From assembly GCA_021495925.1 (NCBI GenBank), contig JAKEKT010000086.1, positions 1 through 64,000 on the forward strand: 64,000 nucleotides of DNA, written 5' to 3'. A program made the translations under genes and the position numbers. The notes beneath the pieces were generated by a model. The model had not been told where the DNA came from. It did no database searches and saw nothing but the letters and a program-made list of their open reading frames with translations. This DNA is from Diplodia intermedia. Taxonomy: Eukaryota > Ascomycota > Dothideomycetes > Botryosphaeriales > Botryosphaeriaceae. Positions 1-9,400 of this stretch are shown here, piece after piece (positions within the stretch are counted from its first letter, which is position 1; every line of letters starts with the position of its first letter).

Positions 1-45
1 GGGGGGGGAGAGAGAGGGGGAGGGGGGGACGGGACGGGGGCTTAC

Positions 46-1060
46 CGCGTAGTACTTCCCACTTCCAGTACAGCGTCGTGTTAGGCGCGTTCGGGTTGAG
101 CGTGCCTGTGATTGTGAAGTCGGCGTATGTGACGGTGTTCTCGGCCTGGTCCGCGTTGGGGTTGGCGGGCGGCTGCTCGCCGCCGCCGCCGCCGGCGTTG
201 ACGGGGGTGCTGTTGGACGATGCCGCCGGCGCCGGAGTGCTGGAGGCGAATAGGTTGCCTTGTACCATGTTGCTTGCGGTAGGGTCCGTGTCGGCCATGC
301 CGCTGATCATCGGGTCGTGGACGGGGAAGACGGTGGGGCCGAAGAGGTTGCCCTCTACCATGTTGCTCGTGGCAGGGTCAGTGTCGTCCATGCCGCTGAT
401 CATCGGGTCGTGGACGGGGAAGACGATGGGGGCTGGAGGCATCGTGAAGGCACTCTGCATGCCGCCGGGCGCCGGGTGGTAAGCGTCGGAGGGCGGGAGG
501 ATGAGCGTGGGGATGGCGTCGAGCAACTGCGCAGCACCAGCAATATCTCCATCACCGGTGGAGAAGTCGGCAGAAGGGGGCATGCTGGTGCCGGGCTGCG
601 TGGTGTGGAGGCTAGCAAATCGTCCCGGCTGAGCAGGGAACTTGGAAGTTCCAGGTACCGGCGTGCTGTTGCGCTTGCGCTTCTGCTTACCACTGGTCAC
701 GGAGTTGTCGCGGACGGTGAAGGTGCCGAGAGGAGGCATCTTCGTACTGGTCTGCGTAGAGCCAGCTACAGGTTCCTTGGAAGTGGTGAAGGTCGCAGGA
801 GGCGGCATGTTGGTCATACTCTGCGTAGCGCCAGCCACGGGCTCGTTGCGGACAGGGAATGTTCCATAAGGGGGCATGTTGGAGCCGCTCGAGACTCCGC
901 CGGCCGTAGGGCGGTTGTTGACAGTGGAGGTCGCAGGAGGTGCAATGGGCGCGTTGTTGGCATTGACATCCTCGACCGTCGCGTCGCTGTCGTAGTCCTT
1001 CTCGACTTCGTAGTTCGCATCGAGATCGCTGGTGGGGTTCATGTTTGTAGTCTGGTCCAT
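46..1060 (-). CDS. Unknown low-complexity protein, N-terminal part, gene runs off the left edge
   Basis: The frame opens at ATG 1060 and stays open for 338 codons to a GTAAG donor at 45-41, so at least one more exon lies outside the window. The product is rich in Pro, Thr, Ser and Asn and looks disordered. It carries four spaced MPP-x-x-x-F motifs (such as MPPPATF and MPPLGTF) and a basic patch, KQKRKR, that could be a nuclear signal. Residues about 212-275 are two copies of a 32-residue unit that begins FPVHDPMISGM, made by a 96-bp tandem duplication. The last readable part (TLYWKWEVLRG) is more ordered and may begin a folded domain in the next exon. I do not recognise the family. The open frame, clear donor and in-frame repeats support it being a gene; the function is unknown. 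Confidence 0.7.
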
Positions 1061-3061
1061 GCTGGGTCCCTCGCCAGATTCAAATGGAGCGAGGGATTGG
1101 GTTTTGCGAGTGGGAATCAGGGTTGCTAGAACTTCAATGAGTTTGATGCAAAAATAACTGGTGGGTTGCACGTACTATGGAAGGAGCAAATGTCCGGTTG
1201 GAGCAGATGTTCGGGTTGATCAGAAGAGGTGGAGGTTGAGAAGAGGAGGAGGAGGAGGAGAGAGCCAATGCAGGCGGAAGGTTATGCTTGAGTCGGGCAG
1301 TGACGGTCTCGGCTAATGGCTCATGACATGTCCCATGATAGCCATTACGTGTTATGAGTGAAATAACACCGTGAGTGGTGAATGGTGAATGTGGTTGGAA
1401 ATCACTCTCAAAGGCGAACGTGACTGTCGCTTCAAGGAGTCCAGAGATCCCCACCCGTCCAGTACACCTATTCGGAGCAGAACTTTTTAATGTTGTCACG
1501 CCTGTCATGCAGAGCTGTTTCCCTGTTCCTTTTGAGAACAGTGAAGTTTATCATCCTCCGAATCTCTTTTCTTCTTCATGCGGACCCCTTCCAGGTGGTA
1601 GAGCAGGCTCAAAGCTCAGAAATAAGTTTTTATTCTACATTTTCTGGTTAGAGCTTCTACTTGTCCCGAAACCGAGCTTTTCTCACGGTGCCTTTTTATC
1701 TGCAGCTTCCACTGAATACTTGAAGTCGATTTTTTTTTCTCACAAACTGCCTCTTCGCCGCAGTTAAATGCAGTTTTCCCATCGCAACAGAATTATCGAT
1801 CTATTATTTAAAGTTCTCAGTATATAGTAGACAATCCACCGTCGTCACGCTTCATGGAACCGAGCTATTCCATTCCTCAGATTAGCCGGAGCCCGCCCTA
1901 TCATCTTGCCTTCACGGGTAATATTCGTACTGCAAAGATAGCCGTCGATATCAACGTTATGTAGCGGTGAGGATATATTGGCCGGTGCTAAACACACTCC
2001 ACGAGCATCTGACCAATGCAGATATCACGTACGCATAAGATACAACGTTGATGGTAGCCCCGTTAATACGACATCTACAGACCCGATTCATGATGGAACT
2101 CAGGCGTTGCTGCAACTGCATGGCCAGCAAATATCGAGGTCGCCGTCTTCTCCAATCCTCACCGGCTGACAGCCCAAGCTCTCGTCCAGCCAAAGAAAGA
2201 AAGAAGAAAGAGAGTGGAGGGCTCACGATATGCCATCCAAAGAACGACCCGACCCCCCAGTCCCGCAACGCCAACGTTGTTTTTGCACAATGCCTCAACA
2301 GCGCCTAAGTCATCCGTTCGAAGCACTGTGTAACAGCAGCCGATACGGCGCGAACGTACATACTTCTGGGCTCTGTCTCTGTTCGACTGATAAGATCCTG
2401 CTGTCTGATAATCACTAAAGAAGACTTAAGTGCTTGTTTCATTAGTACTTGCCTGGTAATATTGCTGCATTCCTGCAGCTTGATTCGCACCAATGCCATG
2501 AGGAGAAAACGTACGCGCTCGACATCAAGGCAAGCCCCTCTCGAAATGCGGACTGCAAAGGACTTTCCTCCCGGCTCTCAGCCACCAAGCTGAGTGTCCT
2601 CGAAAGGCAACAGTTGAAATTCAGACGGGCAATGCTCGACGGCGCGTTGCTCAGCACCGGCCCTGGCAGGCACATAATCCGGACGCCCGTTGGGTGGACA
2701 TAAGGTAGGGGACGGCCTGCACGGGATACTGGTCGAGGGATCGTCACAGAACCACCAGCAATGTGCTGACCGAAGACGCGGAAACAACGCAATACTAGTC
2801 TTCATATAGTCAGAGCAAAAGCCTGGCGCAACTACCAATGAAGGGTGGGAGGGAAAAAAAGGCAAAGAGGATCGAGACGTCAGAAGCGTCCGACGTTCCC
2901 CTTCAGATCAGTAAAGAAAGAGAACATCGCAACCACTAATCAGGTAGATCAGCGAGCATATAGCTACACCGCACGACGACCAACCATCCAACCAACCACC
3001 ATCCAACCCGCCCCAACCCCACCCCTCGCCCCCTTTTTCTCCACCCCCCCCTCCCCCAAAA
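1061..3061. other. Intergenic, no gene seen
   Basis: This 2-kb stretch separates the start of the edge gene from the 3' end of the dehydrogenase. A short AGG-type run lies at 1245-1262, and 1500-1960 is relatively AT-rich. Open frames here are short, overlap on both strands and have no recognisable product. Positions 3000-3130 are very C-rich on the plus strand and run into the end of the dehydrogenase gene. Confidence 0.5.
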
Positions 3062-4211
3062 TCACCACTCCACAACCCTCTCCCCCTGCCAAAACCCACC
3101 GCCCCCCTCCCCCCCCTCCCTCCCCAACGCCAACCACACCGGCGTCCTCGCGCCCTCATCCACACTCTTCACGCCCCTTCCCTTCGTCATATCCGTGTTC
3201 ACCCAACCGGGACAGCACACCTGCACCCCCCTCATCTCCCTCCCCTCCACCCTCGCCCTCTCCTCTTCCCACCCCGCCACCGCCTTCGACGCCGCGATGA
3301 GGCCGGCCTTGGACACGGCGTACGCGGCGCTCGGGAAGCCGAGCGCCTCGTGCGAGCCGGCGGCGACGGCGGCGGTGAATTGCGTCATCAGGGCGGTGGC
3401 GGCGGAGGCGGGTGGAGAGGGGGAAGAAGGGGTGTAGGTGGCGGCGGCGCGGAAGCGGGAGGCCAGGGCGGATGGGTATTTGGCGAGCGAGCCGGCGATG
3501 CTGGCGATGTTGATGAGGCGCGAGGTGCGGGCGGGCGCGAGGAGGGGGAGGAGGGCGAGGGTTGCGTGGAGCGTGCCGTGGTAGTTTGTCGCGAGGGTGG
3601 TGGTGGCGATGGTGGCGTCTGTGTAGGAGCACGGTGTGTCGGTCGTCAGTGTGGACTCTGGGGGGAGAGAGAGGGAGGGGGATGAAGCGCACCGAAACCG
3701 TCCATGGCGATGCCGGCGTTGTTGATGACCACGTCGATGGAGCCGTGCTCTTTCTGCAGGCCGCGGGCGAAGGCGTCGATGCTGTCGTTCTTGCTGACGT
3801 CCAGCTCCTTGAAGGCGAGGCTGACGGGCCCGCCTTGGGCCTGCAGCACCTTGGCCTTGAGCAATTGGTCATCTGCTTCAAGAGTCTTCAGCGCAGCCTC
3901 GCCACGGGAGGCGTCGCGTGCGGTGAGGTAGATGAGGAGCGGGCCGGTGTTGAGGGCCGAGGCGGGGTACTGGAGGGCGAGGTTGCGGACTGCGATTGTT
4001 TCGCCATGTCAATAGCAGGCTTCGGCTTTGAATATCTGTCGGAAATGGAAGCGATCATCAGGGGGAGGGTCATGTGTCTGGAGAGGTGGTGTTGTGGTGT
4101 GGAGCGATGGGCAAATGGCGTAGGGGAGATGGCGGGGTAGGTCTGACCAATGGCAAGGCCGATGCCCTTGTTGGCGCCTGTAACGGCTGCGACGCGTGCG
4201 TAGGCTGTCAT
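3062..4211 (-). CDS. Short-chain dehydrogenase/reductase, carbonyl-reductase type
   Basis: Three exons (4211-4148, 3989-3693, 3618-3062) give 305 residues. Introns are 158 bp and 74 bp, and both joins keep frame. The Rossmann dinucleotide motif TGANKGIG sits at residues 11-18, NNAG at 111-114, the catalytic serine in NIASIAGS at about 160, and the YxxxK pair at Tyr220/Lys224. The 60-residue spacing between Ser and Tyr and the opening AAVTGANKGIGLAIV fit NADPH-dependent carbonyl reductases (CBR1-like), which are slightly longer than classical SDRs. The expected activity is reduction of ketones, quinones or aldehydes in the cytosol; the substrate cannot be told from sequence. The first donor (GTCAGA) is not the usual GTAAGT but is the only one that restores the motif. 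The C-terminal tail is Gly-rich. Confidence 0.9.
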
Positions 4212-4530
4212 TTTGCTGTGTCCGTCTTTGGAAAACGATGGTGAATCTGGGGTCGTCAGAGATGCTGCTTTCTATGGGTTATAGAGTCGTGTTGCTAATT
4301 TGTCAGCGGAGGTACAGAGTGGTGGGTCTGTCCTGACGTCAGCGGGCATGGCGGGGACGCGCAGTCACGGGAACTCGCGACTCGTAGCGGTCAGAGGCAA
4401 TGAGAGTGCGGAGAAAGAACAAGAGAATCAATTAAAGCTGAAACTGAACGCAAAATCAGAAGCGGGTATCCATATCCATCAAACCATCCCTCTCATCCCA
4501 GAATTACCACCGTCCTCGAGTCATGGGCAT

Positions 4531-4995
4531 TTACACAGCAGGCCTCTCGGTCCTGGAGATGATCCAGCATGCATCTGACTCCATGTTAGCAGCACGCATT
4601 GCATATGCGATTGGCATCAAGGCTTACGCAGCACGCCGGGAATCCAGCCCAGAATACTCAAACAGATGCTGATCAGAAAGTCGGCGCCGCAGCCGCGCTT
4701 GATGAAGACAGGCACAGGCGGCACAAAGATCGCCAGGAAGTAGAGGAGGACGTCGGACTGGTAAGCGTTGTCAGCAAACAGTCATGAGTTGTGAAGCGTG
4801 GGCGCTGATCAGGCGCTGATCAGGCACATCCGAGCGCTCCGAGCGCTGGCGGGATGCGTGCGGTGCTGTCTCTCACAACTCCGCAGCCATCCAGGAGCCG
4901 GGCTAGCGAGAGCAGCAGCCGCATCTCACGCCATCGAAGATCCGACATCAAAAGGAAAGGCGACTCACCGTCGAAGAAGGCGGGCGGCTAGACAT
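4531..4995 (-). CDS. PMP3: Plasma membrane proteolipid 3 (PMP3/RCI2/UPF0057 family)
   Basis: Three exons (4995-4969, 4757-4628, 4574-4531) encode 66 residues; introns are 211 and 53 bp. The core DVLLYFLAIFVPPVPVFIKR followed by GCGADFLISICLSILGWIPG is the signature of this family: two membrane helices separated by a short polar loop. In yeast, Pmp3 modulates plasma-membrane potential and salt tolerance, and fungal and plant homologues are often induced by cold, salt or osmotic stress. The start MSSRPPSST is chosen because it is the first ATG, lies directly before a GTGAGT donor and gives the expected size. The C-terminus (HACWIISRTERPAV) is longer and less aromatic than the usual HAWYII tail. 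The first intron contains a short direct repeat (GCTGATCAGGC). Confidence 0.93.
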
Positions 4996-5896
4996 GTTGT
5001 CTATGTTCGAGATGCGGAGAGGGTGGTGTGTGTCGCGCGAAGGGTTCGTCTCGAAATCCAGCAGAGCAGGGCAGTTGCGAAGTTGTCAAAAGAGTCGAAT
5101 GCGAACAATCCAGGCACCAGAAGGCCGTCCTTAAATAAAAGCAACAAGGCCAGGCAGGGCAGGCCGATGACGCCGAGCGATCCGGATCTGCGGCAGTGCA
5201 GACAGGGAGCCGCGACGAATCACGATGCGGCGCGCGCACGGCCATTGCGTCACACGCGTGGCGCAGGCTGGATGTCGGCACGGCTTGGACGGCCGGCGGC
5301 GAGGCTTGTTTTTTTCGCGAAACGGTGGTGGCGGTGCGGCGCATGGCGCAGCGGCTGTTGCTTGCGTGTTGCTTTGAGGCAAAGTGCGTTGGCGTGGTGG
5401 CTGTTGGAGAGGAGGTGTTGGTGGTGGGAGGCTGACGTTGTTGCGCGAATGAATCGTGGCCTCGCTCTGCTGATGGATCAGCATTTCCCCTCCGCTCTTC
5501 CTTGCCATCCTTTCCTGCCGCATGAATGTTGCTGTCATCATCGTCAAATGCTGTTATTCGCAAAGTGGGCCCCTTTGAAGCTCCACAGCCGTCGGGATCC
5601 ACAGCATGCATTCTCAGGGTCTGCGGCCCGAGCCTGGGTGGAGACCGGCTGCACTGATGTTCGCGAGTCAATGAGCATCCTTTTTCTTCGCCCAACACGG
5701 CCGAGGAGTTGACCCAAGAAAGGACACGACTGTTTCATACCGTCTCGGCCTTGTGAATTCGTTCAAAGAATATATTCAGCCGTGACTATCCAGCAGAAGC
5801 ACTATAACGAGAGACTTCATTCGCCGAGAAACAACCTACTTTTCACTCAGTCATCAACAACCGGCAATCAACAACCTGGCAGAAATGGTAAGCATT
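4996..5896. promoter_or_regulatory. PMP3 upstream region, no gene seen
   Basis: This 0.9-kb interval holds the promoter and leader of the minus-strand PMP3 gene and the 3' flank of the next minus-strand gene. Open frames on both strands overlap one another and none resembles a known protein. No specific operator was recognised. Confidence 0.4.
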
Positions 5897-6711
5897 TCAA
5901 TTATCATCCCCGCCATCGAGCAAACCGATCAGTCCCGGCGGGATCTGGATCAGTCCGCCTTTGCCCTGATACGCAGCGATAGTATCGTCGAACTTGGCTT
6001 GTATTTCATTGTTGATGGGTGTAGCAGTCGACGTGAGCGAGGGATCGAGGATGGCAATGGTCTGACCGGGTGTAAGTACAGCGCCTGTGGGATCGGAATT
6101 GCCAGATGGCAACGCAGGAAGGAAGCGGGAAGGGCTACTCACTGCATCACCCAGATCCTTGGCTCCCTCTTTCTGCTCCTCAAGATTCGATCTCAGAAGA
6201 GAGATGACATCGATGAGCCCAAAACCCGCCTTTTTAAGTTCCGGTTCCTTGGATTTGATGTTGTCCAACAGGCTGTTGATCTGCGGTTGAAGCTGCAAGA
6301 ACTGCTGGCCCACGGTGGCGCTACCCATCAGGTCAGCACTTGGCTTGCATGAGCGAAAGCAGCAGGAACTTACGAGTCCGCAACGTTCAACACGTCAGTT
6401 GCTTTGGCGATAGCAGTTGCATTGGAGATGGCGTCGCCGAGGTCACTGGTTGCCGACTGGATCTCGAGAAGCTGGACGATGCCCTTGAGACCACCCGAGT
6501 ATGCGTTGAGTGTGTCGTTAGTTGTCTTGAGGTGGTCTCCAATGGTCCCGAGTGCTTCACCGAATGCGGCGGCACCACTGGGCACTGGCTCGTCTTCGCC
6601 GCTCTCGATGGGCGTTGGCAGCCTTTCCTCGATGCTCCGCTTGGTGGGAGCGATTGGAACGGCAATGATGGCCGAGGAGAATAGGAGGGCACCCAGAGTA
6701 CTGAGACGCAT
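5897..6711 (-). CDS. Secreted HsbA-like / cell-wall galactomannoprotein-family protein
   Basis: Three exons (6711-6374, 6320-6143, 6061-5897) give 226 residues. Intron 1 is 53 bp. Intron 2 is 81 bp with a GTGAGT donor, a CTTAC branch and a CAG acceptor; it keeps the frame, whereas the nearer acceptor at 6085 would break it. The N-terminus MRLSTLGALLFSSAIIAV is a signal peptide. The rest is helical and hydrophobic with few charges, including LLDNIKSKEPELKKAG and KFDDTIAAYQG, which match the layout of the hydrophobic surface-binding protein A family. These proteins coat hydrophobic surfaces or the cell wall and can recruit hydrolases. Reading without intron 2 would give 253 residues and cannot be excluded. 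Family assignment rests on pattern, not on an alignment. Confidence 0.72.
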
Positions 6712-7735
6712 GGTGGTGGGAACGTTTGCTGTTTCGCAATGGGAAAGTATCGTGGTATGGGCAGATTTAAAGTGCAGCCAACGGGGAAACGGACGAGAGC
6801 TCGATCAATTAAAAGGACGGTCAAAGAATGCCCTGGGTAAGTACTAAGCTTACGGGAAACCTTAAAGTGTCTCGGCTGAATGCTGCCGTGTGTGAATAAT
6901 TAATGATGCAATAATACTTAGGTTCCTCGGTACAATAACAAGAAGCTGTAGTTTTCCCCGCTCGGCCAGCTCATTTCGTCAGCGACACCATTGCAAACGC
7001 ACATGATACCGAGCAACGAGAGGAGAAAACAATGTGATCGGCGCAATGTGGGGAAAATCCGGGGTAGCGGCGGGAAAGATGAGCTTAAAATGCGCGAGAT
7101 AGGCAGCTCGTAACCTACTCGTGGTTAGTCAGGTACAGGGGCGGGGGAATTTGAGACGCAGGTCCACGCCACTGCCTCGGCCTACTGGCGAACGCTGCCG
7201 ATGAGTACAGCGAGCAAAATTACAGGTGCATTATGCGTAAAGAAGGCTTCGGTTCATTTTGTGCCGTCAGATTTATTCTCAGCGGTCGCGGTAAATGATG
7301 AAGCCACATAGCCGGCTTGAGTTCATAGAGTTTTGCGTTGTGTGGAGATGGAACAGCTCGCTTACATCGCATTCAGCAATTCTGGCGGGGGTGTCAGTCC
7401 CAGCTCCCCCTCTTCAGACCTTCATCATAGGTTCATCCGCTCTCACACATCCCTGGACGTTCATCAAAACCTGATCTTATGACCCCGCACTCGGCTCCGA
7501 TTACTGCAATCGTCTTGTTTAAGCATCCTCTCTAGTCTAGATAGTCAGGATCTCCGAGGCGTAATGCTTGCACATGCCATCGCCATGCATGGAGACAGAC
7601 AAGGTGTTGTTTTGCTTGATCAGCCAAGATATCCGCTACCTTTGAACCTTCATGGAAGTTGTATCCCTGCGCTGCTTGGTTGAAATGGCAACTCTTGGGA
7701 GCTAAAATATAGAAGCGAAATTGATGCCATACGCT
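6712..7735. other. Intergenic, no gene seen
   Basis: One kilobase upstream of the HsbA-like gene has base composition closer to 50% GC and no long open frame on either strand. It is likely the promoter region of that gene. Nothing else was recognised. Confidence 0.5.
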
Positions 7736-8195
7736 TTACGAAAGGGAGACGCCATAATCCGTGCAAGAAACTTTGAGATCAGTCTTCCAAGTCGGCACTC
7801 CCGGAAAGCATGTTGAACTAGTCGCACTCTTTATTTCAAGCCTCCTAAGCATGTTCCTCATTCCCACAGAGAATGCAGCAGTGTCAGCGAAGATATAGAA
7901 TAGAATCTGCCAACTTACACCCCGTCTGGGTTCTCTGGTGAGAGATTCAAGCCGCCGAGGGCCCTTCGAGGAAGGGAAAAGATACTTCATCATATTGCCA
8001 TCCTCACTGGGCAATATACGGCGCTTTTCCCAAGTACTCAGCGGTCAGGGATGATCCATGCCCTTCAATCTCGGTGTATGAGCCGCGGCATTGTGGCACT
8101 ACGATCAGTATCTGCAAGTTGTCTCGATTGAGGTCTCGTATCAAACACGCTTCCGACGAACAATAGGATATATTTTTGTCAAGCCCCAAGTTCAT
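7736..8195 (-). pseudogene. Possible decayed gene with a frameshift
   Basis: Two minus-strand frames look protein-like and meet near 8010. The upstream one begins MNLGLDKNISYCSSEA. The downstream one, read one base out of phase, carries EKRRILPSEDGNMMKYLF and PRRLESLTREPRRG, followed by a GTAAGT donor near 7920. A single-base shift at about 8020 would join them. The combined product is not recognised. It may be a broken gene or one with an unseen intron. Confidence 0.3.
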
Positions 8196-8734
8196 CCATA
8201 TGTTGTATCTGGCTCTTTGGTACTACCAAGCTCGGCAACGAAAAGTGTCCACGCTCTTCTGTAGGTCATATGTGATGCATCCCCCCCTGATGTTCTGTCC
8301 ATCTCCTCGAGAAGCCAGAACGGTGGCACAAGAGGCACTCGGCGGCGGATTGGCGGTAGGCGATACCCGTGGAGCCAATGTGTCGGCTGACGCGTGCAGA
8401 AGGTATCCAAGCGAACGGCGGTCGGAGGCGCATTGCGGCGGCGGACGAGTCGGGGGCGTGGGCAGCGAGGTATGCGAGCGGCCGCGGAAACGCCTGCATT
8501 GATGAGCGAAGTTGGATTATCCGAGATCGGGCGCAAAGAGATGGTTGTCGTGGGACTGCAAGCCGGAGGGGGAAGAGCGTTGGAGGAAAGCGCGAGAAAC
8601 CGGACGAGCAAGCGAAGCGCCTGCAGCAGCAGCATCACAGCGTACGGATGAGTAGCGTCGCTTCAACAAAGACGTCGACAGGCCATGAACAAGCCGCGTT
8701 GACTTTCGCGGCGCCGGCACGCCCGCCAGGCTGG
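8196..8734. other. No gene seen
   Basis: GC-rich DNA with several overlapping open frames on both strands, none recognisable. It abuts the repeat element that starts near 8735. Confidence 0.4.
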
Positions 8735-9243
8735 AGGGTGCCTAATTTAGGCCCCTAAAACCGGCTACGGGGCCCCGCACAACACCTCCCTCCAGTGGCT
8801 TGCCAACTGCCAGTCCCCACTGCCTACACAACTCAGCGCGCGCCCTTTCGCAGCCTCCGCCGCGGCCGCCCGGTCGTCGCCGCTCATGGTCACCCACCGA
8901 AGCGCCAAACAAATTCGAGAAGGCTGCTACACCCGCGCAGCACATGGTCGCCCACCAGAGCGCAAACCAAATCCGAGAGGCTGCTACGCCCGCACGGCGC
9001 ATGGTCACCCACCGAAGCGCTAATCAAGTCCGAGAGGGCTGCTACGCCCGCGCAGCGCATGGTCGCCCACCGGAGCGCAAACCAAACCCACGAGACTGAT
9101 GCTGACGCACGACACGGCCAACCAAGCAGCACTGGACCTGGCTTGCGCTTTGGTGGGTGACCATGAGCGGCGGCCGCCGCGTGGTGTTCGCCGTCGCTGA
9201 AGCGAGGGCCCAACTCAGGCGCCAAATTTAGGCACCCCCCGCC
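8735..9243. mobile_element. MITE-like element bounded by inverted CCTAAATTTAGG repeats
   Basis: The left end (GGGTGCCTAATTTAGGCCCC, about 8737) and the right end, read on the minus strand (GGGGTGCCTAAATTTGGC, about 9240), are inverted copies. Each is followed inward by the motif CTCATGGTCACCCACC (8883 on plus; 9166-9151 on minus). The left half also contains the box TGCCAACTGCCAGTC near 8801. The interior is a 57-58 bp tandem array. No transposase is encoded. The same sequence family occurs at 18.8-19.4 and 62.1-62.9 kb. Calling it a non-autonomous element is inference; a dispersed satellite is the alternative. Confidence 0.5.
8867..9097 (+). repeat. 57-58 bp tandem repeat, about four units
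   Basis: Units are marked by CTGCTACxCCCGC at 8924, 8981 and 9039 and by GGTCxCCCACC followed by AGCGC in each. The first unit is partial. Divergence between units is roughly 10-15%. The open frames through it repeat a short basic peptide and are probably not translated. Confidence 0.8.
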
Positions 9244-9400
9244 AGGACTGCTGCGCGAGGGGCCGGCCTGTCTTTTGACGCACCTGTCGACTGGCAGTCA
9301 AACAGCCACGCGGCGCAATTGCCGCTGCCAGGCCCTGCTGCCCGTGGCGTAGGCGGATACACCGCTGGAAGGTGCCTAAATCAGGCCCCTCGCAAACGCT
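9244..9400. repeat. Further fragments of the dispersed repeat
   Basis: The box CTGTCGACTGGCAGTCAA (9285-9302) is the reverse complement of the conserved TTGACTGCCAGTCGACAG box of the family. A degenerate palindrome, GGTGCCTAAATCAGGCCCC, lies at 9371-9389. These look like decayed or nested copies next to the element at 8735-9243. Confidence 0.55.

Noticed and set aside
6085..6142. 58-bp version of intron 2 in the HsbA-like gene
   Set aside because: It has good GT and AG ends but shifts the frame into a non-protein-like tail; the 81-bp version with the CTTAC branch keeps the frame.
8795..9160. Open frames with repeated HGHPPKR-like peptide
   Set aside because: They only reflect the 57-58 bp tandem repeat and are interrupted differently in each copy of the element.
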